Of a DNA stretch of 60,000 nucleotides, positions 13,748 to 24,313 are shown in pieces (the stretch's first letter is position 1; the number at the start of each line of letters is the position of its first letter). Under the pieces are notes generated by a model, which searched no databases, had not been told where the DNA came from, and saw only the letters and a program-made list of their open reading frames with translations. The translations under genes and the position numbers were made by a program. This stretch comes from Bolinopsis microptera (Eukaryota; Ctenophora; Tentaculata; Lobata; Bolinopsidae), in the NCBI RefSeq assembly GCF_026151205.1, contig NC_087072.1:18834103-18894102 (forward strand). The letters are read 5' to 3'.

Positions 13748-14081
13748 GGGGGGGGGGGGCAATGACTACCAATGGAGACTTTTGGGGACTAATGGGGACT
13801 AAAAATCATGGGGACTAGAGGTCAACTCGTTGACGTAATTCACCATTTGTCCCCATAATTTTTGACAGTTATTTATGGTTTTCAAGTTAGTTTAATAACG
13901 ATACGATCGAGATGTTTTGTCCAAGATAAGAGTAGGATAAATCTAAATGGGGACTAATGGAGACTAATGGGGACTAAAAATCATCTAAATGGGGACTAAT
14001 GGAGACTTTTGGGGACTAAAAATCATGGGGACTCGGGGTAAAATCGTTGACGTAATTCCCCAAGTCCCCAAAAGAAGTCAT

Positions 14082-14116
<35 letters not shown>
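13748..14116. mobile_element. Poly-G/poly-C-ended MITE with 8-bp target duplication, inside the gag remnant
   Basis: A 369-bp unit begins with about 12 G then CAATGACT, and ends AGTCATTG then about 33 C, so the two ends are inverted copies. It is flanked by the 8-bp direct repeat GAACACAG (13740-13747 and 14117-14124). The interior repeats TGGGGACTAATGGGGACT-like phrases. The surrounding gag frame reads on across the target site if one copy of the duplication is ignored. An 8-bp duplication suits hAT, P or Merlin transposases; no coding sequence identifies which. Confidence 0.85.
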
Positions 14117-14117
<1 letters not shown>

Positions 14118-14374
14118 AACACAGTCTAAAGAGGCACAACAGGCGGCCAGATTGATAGGATTTATGTCTGGATAGGCTCACAAGGCGGCAATACAGATTC
14201 CTCCTGAAGAACTGGGAACTGTAGCAAAGATGACAACATAATTGGAGAAACTCTTCTTGAAAGATGATATGCAATGTTTGTTTCAAGCTATAGAAGAATT
14301 TTGAGCTGTACAACTGCTCTAAAGAAACTTTTATTGACGAATACATCTGCATCAACAAATTTAATCCAGTGTTC

Positions 14375-15046
14375 TCGGCCCACAGGTTCCTCCTATTAAA
14401 CAATTTTGATTTTGGTTAATGTGTGCTGACTCCACCACCTATGTATTTAACCTAATATTTAGTGTATTACAGGTAGACATTGACTTAAGTAGGTATTTTT
14501 CTCTTAAGGTAGATATTAAGAATTTGGTAAATTTCTTAATTGTAAGACTATTTCCATTATTGAGACGTTTTTAATATTTAATTTAAGAGGGTTTTTTTAT
14601 AGGACTGGTTCACAGTGTGAACAGATTCCAGATTTATATATTTTTAAAGTGATATATTTAATAAATGATTAAAAGAACCAATTTTAAAGTTGCCATAGTA
14701 AAGCCTTTAGGTCCAAAAATATACCCATTATGCTCACTTAAAAACAACTCTAAATCAGTAAGCTGCCACTCTATTAATGCACCACACCGCTCCCTCCACT
14801 GCACTATAATGTATTAGATTTTATTAATTAATAAAATTGAATTTGATAAATTATTAACGTAGATGGAAAAATATATTTATTTAAATTATTTTTCTATTTA
14901 GTGCAATGATATTTTGTAGACACTTGTGATGATGTTATGTCATAATCTTTACTTACTTACTTACTTACTGAACTTGTTTACTCTGTAATAAATGGCATAG
15001 AATCGAATTTTTGTTTAAAACTGAATTTTGTTTAACTGATCAGAGA
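14375..15046. repeat. Dispersed repeat, copy 1, interrupting gag remnant
   Basis: From the phrase CTCGGCCCACAGGTTCCTCC to AACTGATCAG this segment is closely similar to 21300-22079. Shared blocks include GTGTGCTGACTCCAC, CACACCGCTCCCTCCACT and CTGTAATAAATGGCATA. It separates two gag pieces, so it is an insertion rather than part of that element. No terminal inverted repeat or coding potential was seen. A (TTAC)n run sits near 14951-14970. Confidence 0.65.
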
Positions 15047-16129
15047 GTTTGAACAGAGATACAAGCGCTTCTACAAAGAAGCTTATATGAAGACGGGATA
15101 AAAGCTTGCAAGTTACTTCACCAAGCAAATCTAACATCTGAACAGAAAAGACTCATAAGAGCAACTAAAGAAAAAAATCACGTATGAAGGCATGGTTAAA
15201 GCTCTGAAACGAACTTTTGGAGATGGTTCTGGAATAATAAGTAGTTCCAGCAATGATCAGGGAAAGAGCACAAATCCTTACTTCTCAGAAGCAAGTTCTA
15301 ATTCTAGTGGTATAAAAAATCAAACAAGAACCGGTATTTTATACTAAAAGTAAAGATTCTTACCACAGCAGCAGCTCAGCTAGTGACAGAATTGGATATT
15401 GTTCGTCTGGTGGTGACAAGAGAAGCCAGCATAGTAATACAAGTGACGGAGAACAAGAAAATGAAGAGAATGTTCTGTATTTCCAAGGTGGTAAATACCA
15501 AAAGATAAGAAATACACAAATACCAGCAAAACAATCCTATCAAAGACCAGCAGAGCAATCCTACCAAAGACCCAACTCGTAAGAGCGACATTTTCAAAGA
15601 CAAAGACCTACTGGACAATCCTACCAAAGACAAAGTCCTAACTACTACCAGCAAGAACGTTTTATGAATAACGCAGAAAAATTCTAGAAAATCCTGTCTA
15701 ATATGTGAATCATCAGAACAGTGAATAAAGCACTGTTGGGACACAGGGGCAAGTTCTACTGTCTGTGGAAAACAATGGTTAAAGATTTATGAAGAATCAT
15801 TATCACAAAAGAAACATCTACTCAACTGGTGACGCTACCAGTAAAAATGTTTGATAGAAACTTCATTCTAAAGACTTATGTAGTAAATAGTGAAATACCG
15901 TTGTTACTCTATAAAGACAAATGATGAATGAGTTTCGTTATGTTATTGACATGAGGTCTGAGGAAAAAAAAGTGTTTGCAATTGCAATGGGATGATGATG
16001 AAATTTTTTTAAAATAACTGGCTACAATGAGCATTTTAATAACAATAAATAGTAGAGATCAAAAACTTTAATTTCCAATAGAGAAATTTATAGAAACACA
16101 CCTTACAAATTTTACCCTGCTAACAGCTA

Positions 16130-17163
16130 CCTTACTCGGGAATATTATAACCGGGATAAAGTGGTGGGTTTTGGAAGATTCCGCCATATTTTGGCAGTCA
16201 TATAAAAAACCCGCCGACTCAGATTATGTGGTTCCAAGGGGGTGGTGATCATCATATTTTACCCGAAGTCTCATATGTGCTAGAGAAGACTTTTGAAGCA
16301 GTGGATGGAGGGCTGTAACTTTATTGGCGGTTGCTACCATAATTTCGTTATAAAAATCACAATTTGATTATAGAAATCAGATTTCAGGGTGGACCGTGAT
16401 TCTCACTTCTCTTGCCCATGAATCAGTGAATCGTAGAGAAGAAAACAATTTATATGTTATAGAAGAAAACAAAAATAATAATATTATATATTATAATAAT
16501 AATGTCTCTAAAGATTGATCGCTTCTTGTGTGCAGTGTGTAGACTAAAGAAAGAGGGAGTTTTTCCCGTTAAAGTAACTTGTGACCACATCCCGCTAGAA
16601 GTGAGTAAACTGTGCCACTATTTCATGGTCCACGGTGGATTGATTACTGGAGCAGTTGAAGATGCAAAGCCAATACGTTCCCCAATACCAAGCGGTGGGC
16701 AGGAAATTAAGCTCCGGCTGACCTTCAGAGCAGTAGCCCATTAGCGGACAAAATGAAAGTCTTGTTAAGACAACATTACCACTTCGAATTTGACGGTCAG
16801 TAGCTCAGGGGGATATCAATAATGATAATGGCGGGAACATTAGCGATAATGAGAATGAGAATACGCTTTAATGAAGATTTGACTTATTATTGCTTAGATT
16901 TATTTTCCTTTAAATAGACGTGTCTTTTTTTCTATTTCTGAGTAATTTCAATAACTGTAAATTGAAATAACTTCTTTAACAAGTAACAAAAACAGTAATT
17001 TCGGTTGAAAATTTGTGGACCTCTGAAAAAAACTTGAAAGGTCGGCCACCGGTAAATACATGACCGGGATAATTTGGCGGGTTTTGGGAAAGTCCGCCAT
17101 ATTTTTCCCGGTCATTAATTTTCCCAGTCATAAATTAACCCGCTATAATATTCCCGACTAAGG
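16130..17163. mobile_element. TA-flanked 1.03-kb DNA transposon with CCTTA[C/G]TCGGGAATATTATA ends
   Basis: The termini at 16130-16157 and 17136-17163 are inverted copies with two mismatches, flanked by TA dinucleotides. Subterminal phrases such as GGCGGGTTTTGG and its complement recur. An 80-codon frame (16502-16744, starting MSLKIDRFLCAVCRLKKEG, Cys/His spacing resembling a degenerate zinc knuckle) lies inside, but no DDE transposase is recognisable. It is therefore treated as a non-autonomous Tc1/mariner-like element, inserted in the retroelement remnant. Its outer CCTTAC matches the MITE at 4859-5446. Confidence 0.8.
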
Positions 17164-17691
17164 TATTAAAAAACATTAATAGTTAATCTAAACCATTACT
17201 ACCCTTCAAAAATTAATAAAAATGTTTATGTAACAAAATATTGCAATGGGAGAGGAACCCATTTTAGATGTACCTCATTAGGACATTTAGTGGTGTCAAT
17301 TCATGGAGAAGCGTTTATCCGCGTTAACCCTTGCAAGATAGTACAAATTGAAAAGAGCTCACAAACTGATGATGCACCAGAGATATAAATAGAGCAAAGA
17401 CCTCACCCAAAGGCAAAGACTCATGGTTCTCATGAGAGTGAGGGAGAGAAAAGAACCCCTCAAAAGACAACGACCCAGTTCTACGAGACCGTGTATTATT
17501 CAGACTCAGAAGAAGAGGTAGTTTTAACATCTACTTCAGCAGTTAATGACGACATTAACACTGATCGACATACAATGGCGGTGTTTACTGAAAATAGTAA
17601 ATGCAGATAAGAATAAGAAATTATCTGATAGCGATCGATTTAATTTTTCGAATCTGTTTTTGACCTGCGAAATGCGCGCAGTTTAGACGTT

Positions 17692-17737
17692 ATATATTAT
17701 GCAAAAATCAAAACAATTGAGCGTTTACAATTTAGTA
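17692..17737. repeat. 46-bp flanking direct repeat, left copy
   Basis: Starts ATATATTATGCAAAAATC and ends AATTTAGTA. It is identical to 19884-19929 and borders the Helitron-like composite on its left. Helitrons normally make no target duplication, so its origin is unexplained. Confidence 0.85.
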
Positions 17738-18030
17738 CAATCTAGCAGGAACCCGTATAATATAACCCTAAACGGTGTCAAGACTCAAAATACTAAAATA
17801 ATTATTACCTATTTAATTGGCGTTTTTGACACCACTTGGGGGTCCAAATTTTCGGCTCTAAAATCATTATTCCCTGGCCAATTTTTTATTTTTTCATGCT
17901 GATTTGAAGGCCATTAAAGCATTTGACCCAGCCAAAAAAGTTCCAGTTGTATATCTTTTACGGTTTATGCGGAAAGTCGCGTTAAAGTTGATGCCGTGGT
18001 GTCAGTAAAATGGCACAGATATATATATAT

Positions 18031-19851
18031 ATATATTATGATTGGCTACTGGGACACGTCATACACACGGTTGGATTGTTAATTCGGTTGAAGTACCTTT
18101 ACATCCATTATCACCATAATCTGAACACGATTTATTAAAAATTTGCAATATCGAAAACGAAAAATCTGAATAAACTGAAAATTTTAAAACTGAAAGCTGC
18201 ACTCAATTGATGGAAGGCAAAAATTTACTCATAACTAGCAAGGTAATAACTACAAATGAACAGCAGATTTATAAATCTGCTGATAAAAATTAGATGAAAG
18301 ACATGGTAACTGATAAGAGTTTGAAATTACACGTAAGCAGATAAATTGTCTAAAATTTCTGTCTCAAATCAAGTGTTGTCCTGAAATTGTTCAAGTGTTG
18401 TCCTGAAATTGTTTTCCTGAAATTGTTGTTTTCCTGAAGTTTATAGTGCATCATGAATTTAGGCTTGTTCGATCAAAGTTATATTAGGAGATATAATGAG
18501 GAAAATGAAAAAGTACAACAACAGAATCATCCAGGTGGAAAAAGGCACCTTTACCCCACTTATATACTCAACAAATGGCGGATGGGATCCACAAGCCACA
18601 AGATACCACAAGAGACTCGCTGAAAAACTATCCCAGAAGAGAGGAGAAGACTATGCGGCTATTATGTGTTACATGCGCACCAGGATTAGATTCTCAATCC
18701 TCAGGAGCACCCTGATAGCGGTCAGGGGTGAGAGAGGGAGACGGCAATCGTATACATTGCCAGTCAGTGTAACTTCGTTTAACTTGATACCTGCCACCAT
18801 GGACTATGAATGTTTCTAGACACTATCCTTTTGATATTGAGATATTGGTATCTCAGATCACGTGTACATCGTTCCTTTTTTATGACACAGTAATTTATTG
18901 ACACTCACAGCTATAATTTTAATCATTGAATCAGTATTTTTATCTGTGCTCTGCGTAATGCATCACATGAATCAGTTTTTTAATCTAATAACTTATTACA
19001 CATTTGTGCTCTGCTTTAGCATCACTTGACTATTTAAAAAAAATTGTTTGTTCAGGCCATGACCTTGTAGTCAGCCAATTGGCCATTGCTATATTATGTG
19101 TATATTGTTTGAATATTCTATTATTGAATTATTAGGAGATATTAGGAAAATAGTTCGGTCGGCCGGAAGGGAGTCCAGACTGAGTGTGGTGTGGAGGCAG
19201 GATCACCGAGAGACTCGAGATGCTTGTGAGAGTAGTGTACTCATCTAACCGCCATCCAGTATGTGCCACCGGTAGAAATACATATATTATGATTGGCTAC
19301 TGGGACACGTCATACACACGGTTGGATTGTTAATTCGGTTGAAGTACCTTTACATCCATTATCACCATAATCTGAACACGATTTATTAAAAATTTGCAAT
19401 ATCGAAAACGAAAAATCTGAATAAACTGAAAATTTTAAAACTGAAAGCTGCACTCAATTGATGGAAGGCAAAAATTTACTCATAACTAGCAAGGTAATAA
19501 CTACAAATGAACAGCAGATTTATAAATCTGCTGATAAAAATTAGATGAAAGACATGGTAACTGATAAGAGTTTGAAATTACACGTAAGCAGATAAATTGT
19601 CTAAAATTTCTGTCTCAAATCAAGTTTATAGTGCATCATGAATTTAGGCTTGTTCGATCAAAGTTATATTAGGAGATATTAGGAAAATAGTTCGGTCGGC
19701 CGGAAGGGAGTCCAGACTGAGTGTGGTGTGGAGGCAGGATCACCGAGAGACTCGAGATGCTTGTGAGAGTAGTGTACTCATCTAACCGCCATCCAGTATG
19801 TGCCACCGGTAGAAATACATATATTATGATTGGCTACTGGGACACGTCATA
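18031..19851 (+). mobile_element. DIRS/PAT-Ngaro-type retroelement remnant with split direct repeats (A1-ORF-B1-A2-B2)
   Basis: A1 (18031-18494) matches A2 (19282-19679) except for an approximately 65-bp tandem insertion of CCTGAAATTGTT-like units in A1. B1 (19131-19314) matches B2 (19668-19851). A and B overlap at their joints: ATTAGGAGATAT, and the phrase ending GGGACACGTCATA, which is present at the left end, the B1-A2 joint and the right end. This order is the split-direct-repeat layout of PAT-like and Ngaro tyrosine-recombinase retrotransposons. Between A1 and B1 only a coding remnant survives (18496-18819). The element is internally deleted and sits in a (TA)n tract. Confidence 0.75.
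18496..18819 (+). pseudogene. Retroelement polyprotein C-terminal remnant (RT-associated tail)
   Basis: A 107-codon frame carrying VEKGTFTPLIYSTNGG, ATRYHKRLAEKLSQKRGEDY and RTRIRFSILRSTLIAVRG. This pattern (VExGxFTPLxFxTxGG, KRLA, RxRxxFxxLRSxLxxxRG) recurs as the C-terminal tail of polyproteins carrying a reverse transcriptase in many aquatic invertebrates; that recollection is from general knowledge and was not searched here. The frame ends in a stop after YECF. The upstream RT is missing, so the ATG is probably fortuitous. Its place between A1 and B1 supports a link with the split-repeat element. Confidence 0.5.
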
Positions 19852-19883
19852 TATATATATCGTCTCGCTTTATATATAGTAAG

Positions 19884-19929
19884 ATATATTATGCAAAAAT
19901 CAAAACAATTGAGCGTTTACAATTTAGTA
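19884..19929. repeat. 46-bp flanking direct repeat, right copy
   Basis: Identical to 17692-17737. Together the two copies border the Helitron-like composite. Confidence 0.85.
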
Positions 19930-20039
19930 GAAAACGACATAAACAATAAATACTTTCAACTGTATTGACTTAATAATTAATTGATTTTTACAATTCATAA
20001 CGATGTAAAATATTAAATAATAGTTCAAATTCTCAAACA

Positions 20040-20740
20040 TCACAAATTTGTGACCCGGCTCTACTACTATATTTGTAGCGCAATGTTTTCATACGTTGTA
20101 TGACCCGCCGCGGCGCGCGGTGGCCCATGTATCGTAGACACACTACACTTAGTGAAACGACAATAGGGGTCACGACGTGATCAGTGATACAAGCGTTAAT
20201 TGAAGATGTCAATTCATGGCAGCTCGGCGCGGGACAGTAGCGCATCTCGCCGATCTAGCTGATTTAGCCGATCTAGCTGTGAGAAGCCTTATTGAGTGCG
20301 CGGCGCGGCACAGTAACGCATCGCGCTACAAATACAAGCGCGATCATGCACTACTCAACTGGGCCGCGCTGCATGCTGGCTTCACATCAAATAATGTTTG
20401 ATCTTCTTTCACATTTCATGTTTCATGTTAGATCGGCGAAATGCACCAGTACTGTGCACTGGGACACGCCGAAATGCAAAGGATTGGCATTTGCTCTAAC
20501 CAGAGCCCTCTCGCTTGCAGTAGCGCGCGACCGCCGTCGCGCCTATCTACTTGTGAAACAAGCGCGTCACGCAGTACGCGTAGACACATGGCTATGTGAA
20601 GATTGGCATCGTCAATTAACCGCTATACCTGGTTCATTATTGTCATACGTTGTATGACCCGCTGCGCACGAGTGCGCGGCCCCCTGTATTGTAGAAACGA
20701 CAATGGGGGACAATGGGGGTCACTATATAATAGTTGATAT
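20040..20740. repeat. GC-rich dispersed repeat cluster (GCGCG-rich)
   Basis: The phrase CATACGTTGTATGACCCGC occurs at about 20091 and again near 20645. It is followed in both by GGCCC..TGTAT(C/T)GTAGA and by ACGACAAT(A/G)GGGGTCAC or a variant. The block is unusually GC-rich for the window, with GCGCGC runs. Pieces such as GCAGCTCGGCGCGG recur near 20219 and 22450, and inverted near 27230-27330. A 121-codon frame at 20292-20657 crosses it but looks incidental. The repeat class was not identified. Confidence 0.6.
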
Positions 20741-20839
20741 TGGCAGTAGATTCTATTTGTAGCTAGCTTTTATATACTGCCGTTCCCTGAGAAAAGGCAT
20801 TAATGATTAAATCAATTTTTCCGAAATTTTGAGATATTG

Positions 20840-20955
20840 TTGACGGATGTTACTCGTCTAAATTTCTTCGAAGTAGCGCGCGCCGCTTTCTTCTCGAAAT
20901 GGCAAGTGCTACGAAGTAGCGCGCGCCGGGCCAGACGATTAACAATTAACAATGG
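20840..20955. repeat. GCGCGCCG-containing repeat, copy 1 of 2
   Basis: The stretch TGACGGATGTTACTCGTC, then GAAGTAGCGCGCGCCG, then CGCGCCGGGCCA and TTAACAATGGTCAA is repeated at 22080-22185 with small differences. The phrase CTACGAAGTAGCGCGCGCCG occurs within each copy. Probably part of the same GC-rich repeat family as the preceding cluster. Confidence 0.6.
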
Positions 20956-21299
20956 TCAAAGATATTGGTACCAACATTTTCAGGAAAAGATTCTTTACAA
21001 CTTAAGCTATAAATCAAGTTAAGAAAATATTGTTTTAACTGTCACCAAAAACAGTAAAAGAGAAAAAGCATTAAGTTCATTTGTTAAGCCTTCTCTGAGG
21101 GAACTTTTTCTGTTCCCTTATGAGATTCGTTGAGAAAAGGCATTAAGTACAAAACTAACTTTATTTGCAGTTTTTAAAATTTTTGGCCTATCACTTCCAC
21201 AGTTTTAGTTATATCGAAACAATTTAATTAATTTGTACGTGGTCGTAAAAGCTGTCATTTGAAAACAACCCCCTTCAACAAACAAATTTAATTCATTTT

Positions 21300-22079
21300 T
21301 CTCGGGCCACAGGTTCCTCCTATTGAAAAATTTGTGATTTTGGTAAACGTGTGCTGACTCCACAACCTATGTATTTACCTAATATTTAGTGTACTACAGG
21401 TAGCAATTAATTAAGGTAGGTACTTTTCTTTTATCATTTATGTATTTATTAAGAATTTGGTAAATTTCTAAATTGTATGACTATTTTCATTATTGAGACG
21501 TGTTAATTTGTTTCACTAAATTTCACTAATATTTAATTGAGGAGGGTTTTTGTGGATTTTTCATAGGAATGGTTCACAGTATGAACAGATTCCAGATTTA
21601 TATATTTTTAAACTGATAAACAAATGATTAAAAGAATCAATTTTAAATTCGCCATATGGTATAGCCTTTAGATCCAAAAATGTACCCATAATGCTCACTT
21701 AAAGACAACTCTAAATCAGTAGGCTGTCACTCTATTAATGCACCACACCGCTCCCTCCACTCCTCGTAGGTTATAAAATAAATTCCACAATCCTATTAAT
21801 TTTGTATCGTGATGGAGACCGGTGTCCATACATTATACAAAACATTTACTAGGTTGCCGTTTGGTGTGAGCAATAGCGAACAGCACGCACACTCCTTTGC
21901 CCCGTCAACCTATATTTAATATATTCAAAGAGTGACAGCCATACTACACATTGAATTAGGATTCCATTAAATATCAAATTGATTTATTGTAAACTTGTTT
22001 ATGGTTTATTCTGTAATAAATGGCATAAAATTGAAATTTTTGTTAAACTGAAATTTTTGTTTCATGTTTAACTGATCAG
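21300..22079. repeat. Dispersed repeat, copy 2
   Basis: Homologous to 14375-15046 over nearly its whole length. It carries extra sequence after the CACACCGCTCCCTCCACT block (about 21763-21990) that copy 1 lacks. It ends at AACTGATCAG and is followed directly by the GCGCGCCG repeat. No coding frame or terminal inverted repeat was seen. Confidence 0.65.
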
Positions 22080-22185
22080 CTTTGACGGGTGTTACTCGTC
22101 TAAATTTCTTCGAAGTAACGCGCGCCGCGATGGGAAGTGCTACGAAGTAGCGCGCGCCGGGCCAAATCATTAACAATGGTCAAGA
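22080..22185. repeat. GCGCGCCG-containing repeat, copy 2 of 2
   Basis: Matches 20840-20955, starting TGACGGGTGTTACTCGTC. It abuts the end of the dispersed repeat copy at 22079. Confidence 0.6.
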
Positions 22186-22221
22186 TCAGCTCAGCAAGCA
22201 AAAAATTTTGGTCTATGAAAT

Positions 22222-22431
22222 ATGAATGGTATAGCGAAGTTAGCTATTAACTCCATGGTAGAATGGCTGTGCCCATACTGCTTCGTTGCACCAGTATCAA
22301 CACTGAAGAAACATAAAGTTGAATTTTGTTACAGCTGCAGGAATACAAGGGCATTGCAACAGGCCAACTCAGATTTTGAACCATCTTCAGCTGTTAAGAA
22401 TCTTGAAACTGTTGTGGCATTAATTGCATGA
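22222..22431 (+). other. Unassigned 69-codon frame with Cys/His pairs
   Basis: The frame encodes WLCPYCFVAP, then a His-Lys stretch and FCYSCRNTRALQQ. The C-x2-C ... H ... C-x2-C pattern suggests a zinc-binding fragment. It is embedded in repeats (GCGCGCCG repeat on the left, GCAGCTCGGCGCGG phrase on the right). It is most likely a piece of a mobile-element protein or a captured exon. I do not recognise the family. Confidence 0.3.
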
Positions 22432-22669
22432 TCACAATGTCAATCCTTCGCAGCTCGGCGCGGCCCAGTAGTACATCGCGCTATATGATTTGTGGTACTT
22501 ACCTCGGGTCAGTGCACAGTGCCAGCTTTACTCCGAAAAAATTTAGACAAGTCAACAAGAAAACAAAAAATTTTCAAGAAAACAAATTTTTTTTATTTAA
22601 ATTGCAATTATAGCAACAATTTGAAAAACTTTAAAGTTCTTCTATTACCATGGAATATACTACGGGTAT

Positions 22670-22896
22670 GGTGACTTGGGCTATTGAGTTGTTAAGTAGA
22701 TTAAGATTGGTAAACCTGCACTTGCATTGTATTTATAAAACCTAAAAATTAGGCTTCACGGTAAAATGGAGAAGCAGGCTGATCTTGGAGAGAGCAGACC
22801 GTAAAGTTTACGCACCCACCAGGGCTACCTACCTACCCCAGTTGTTCTTTTTGGTTTATCAGCTTGTATTGATATATTTATGGACCCCAAGTCACC
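22670..22896. mobile_element. Small MITE candidate with GGTGACTTGGG ends
   Basis: GGTGACTTGGG (22670-22680) and its exact inverse CCCAAGTCACC (22886-22896) bound 227 bp of non-coding DNA adjoining the 3' side of a LINE fragment. No clear target duplication is visible, so this rests on an 11-bp inverted repeat only. Confidence 0.45.
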
Positions 22897-22904
22897 ACAC
22901 TAAG

Positions 22905-24101
22905 AAGGAGTATGTAAAATAAAATAAGTTAAGTTAATATCATCATATCAGTTTAAAACAGTAAAAGTTAAGTTGAGGATTGAATTTCCTAGTTAATTTA
23001 ATGGTTCAAACGTTTGGGAGTATAATAATGTTGGTATTTGTATCTGCTGCAGCAATAATATCGATGTCATTTGTCTAGAAAATTTTCGCCACTTTGGGTC
23101 GGCAATTTGGTGAGTGAGTGATGAACTGGTTTGGTCTGTGACTGAGTGAGGGGCGATGTGAAAGTTGTGGTAAGTCCAGATGTTATTATTGTTGATGGAT
23201 TGGGATCCCAGGATGATACTTTTACAGCGTAATTTAACCAAAGATACAGAGGTAGTGAGGATTTTCCCATTCTCATTTAGAATCCGTTTATGTATGCTAT
23301 TCCACAATTTGGAGGCTATATAAAGAAACGTGTTGGTTTTTCTTGGGAGGATTATGACATTGCTTGTATCACGTTTTGATGAGTCTATAGTACAATACAA
23401 CGAGTATGGAGTGCGAAATTTCATGATTCGAAATATCTCAGATATACAGTGGTATTTGTACAAGTTTTGAACAGTGAGCAATTTTAGTCGATTAAAAATG
23501 GGCTTGGTGTGCTCTTTTTCGAAAAAAGCAGCTCCTAACCTCTGTTTTGTATAAGGTCTGGCTCGTGCACAAGTGGCATGTTTGTCGAGGTATGCATTTA
23601 GGTCTCCAAAAAGGATTCTTATACAACGTTTCTGAGTTATGAACAGCTTATTGTTTGGTTGATCTTTGAGGGCTGAGCCCCAAACACTTATTCCGTAAGC
23701 AAGATGTGATTCCAATAATGCAGAGTAAATTTTTTGGTAGTGTTCCCCTGGAACTGAATGTTTAATCCTGTTAGGTGCTCCTGGAGTGGATCTAATTTTT
23801 TTTCTAAGATATTCTATATGTGGGCCCCAGCTAAGTTTTTCATCAATTACTACACCAAGAAATTTGGTGTTGCTAACCTTGACAATTTTGTGTCCATTTA
23901 TAAATATTCCTTGTGATTTGTCATATTCATTGGCATACGGCCTAACCCTGGCGCAGGTTTCATCAGATTCGTATGCAGGTAGCAGCATTTAGACATATTT
24001 ATATGTAAGAGATTACTTCTCATGAATTTGCATACCAAATCAAGAACTTTATTATTTGTATTATGTGTCAAGGCAGCCCGATATCTTGTAGGGACGGTCA
24101 A
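22905..24101 (-). mobile_element. 5'-truncated LINE: reverse-transcriptase C-terminal part
   Basis: A minus-strand frame at 22993-23988 (331 codons) reads as the distal part of a non-LTR reverse transcriptase. It carries NTKFLGVVIDEKLSWGPHI (the block following the RT core), then YQKIYSALLESHLAYGISVWG, QKRCIRILFG and a C-terminal block with EHTKPIFNRLKLLT and ASKLWNSIHKRI. A second frame (23898-24101) continues the homology upstream (MRSNLLHINMSK), so there is a frameshift near 23960. The catalytic YxDD box, the rest of the RT and the endonuclease are missing. It ends 3' near 22905, next to a MITE candidate. It is a dead copy, and a different lineage from the LINE in calaxin. Confidence 0.85.
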
Positions 24102-24313
24102 TATTTAAAACAAATGTTTAACGAGTGCCATTTTTTAATAACCCGTTATCCTGCGGACCTACCAACTGCTTCCAGTGCAAGTGTTTGAATTTTTCTACTT
24201 AATGAGGATTCCAAAGGATGGAGCGGTAAAGCCTACTTTGAACCATAGTTTTATATAAAAGATTCGTGACAGTGTTAACGGGGTTCTTCTCTTGTATTAT
24301 TTTGGGAACAACG

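Larger units (their letters stand above)
13658..17600 (+). pseudogene. Degraded LTR-retroelement gag-protease-integrase remnant with several insertions
   Basis: Plus-strand fragments of one retroelement coding region. A gag-like start lies at 13658 (MGSERIPVLNDATDYGRWKK). After an insertion, more gag follows from 14125 with stops. Gag then resumes around 15047 (FEQRYKRFYKEA; later ALKRTFGDGSG). A retropepsin active-site motif, DTGASSTVCG, is encoded near 15739-15768. An integrase-tail-like segment (VVSIHGEAFIRVNPC) is near 17290-17335. Reverse transcriptase and RNase H are absent. Insertions: 13748-14116, about 14375-15046 and 16130-17163. Many stops and frameshifts show it is long dead. The gag style is nearest Ty1/copia-like animal elements, but the class is uncertain. 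Confidence 0.7.
17742..19884 (-). mobile_element. Helitron-like non-autonomous element, copy 1, with nested insertion
   Basis: Read on the minus strand the unit starts TCTTACTATATATAAAGCG (19884 downwards) and ends GGTTCCTGCTAG (17742), i.e. TC...CTAG (CTRR), the Helitron terminal signature. Copies 2 (27997-28313) and 3 (47406-48240) share both ends and an approximately 275-bp body and sit between A and T, as Helitrons require. In this copy the (TA)n tract next to the TC end is interrupted by the split-repeat element at 18031-19851. The base after CTAG is A rather than T here, unlike the other copies. No Rep/helicase coding sequence is present. Confidence 0.65.

Noticed and set aside
14023-14403. 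126-codon minus-strand frame containing a poly-Gly run
   Set aside because: Arises from the poly-C end of a MITE read backwards plus the antisense of a gag remnant.
20292-20657. 121-codon frame in the GC-rich repeat cluster
   Set aside because: Overlaps a repeated non-coding phrase, has no recognisable domain, and GC-rich DNA gives long open frames by chance.
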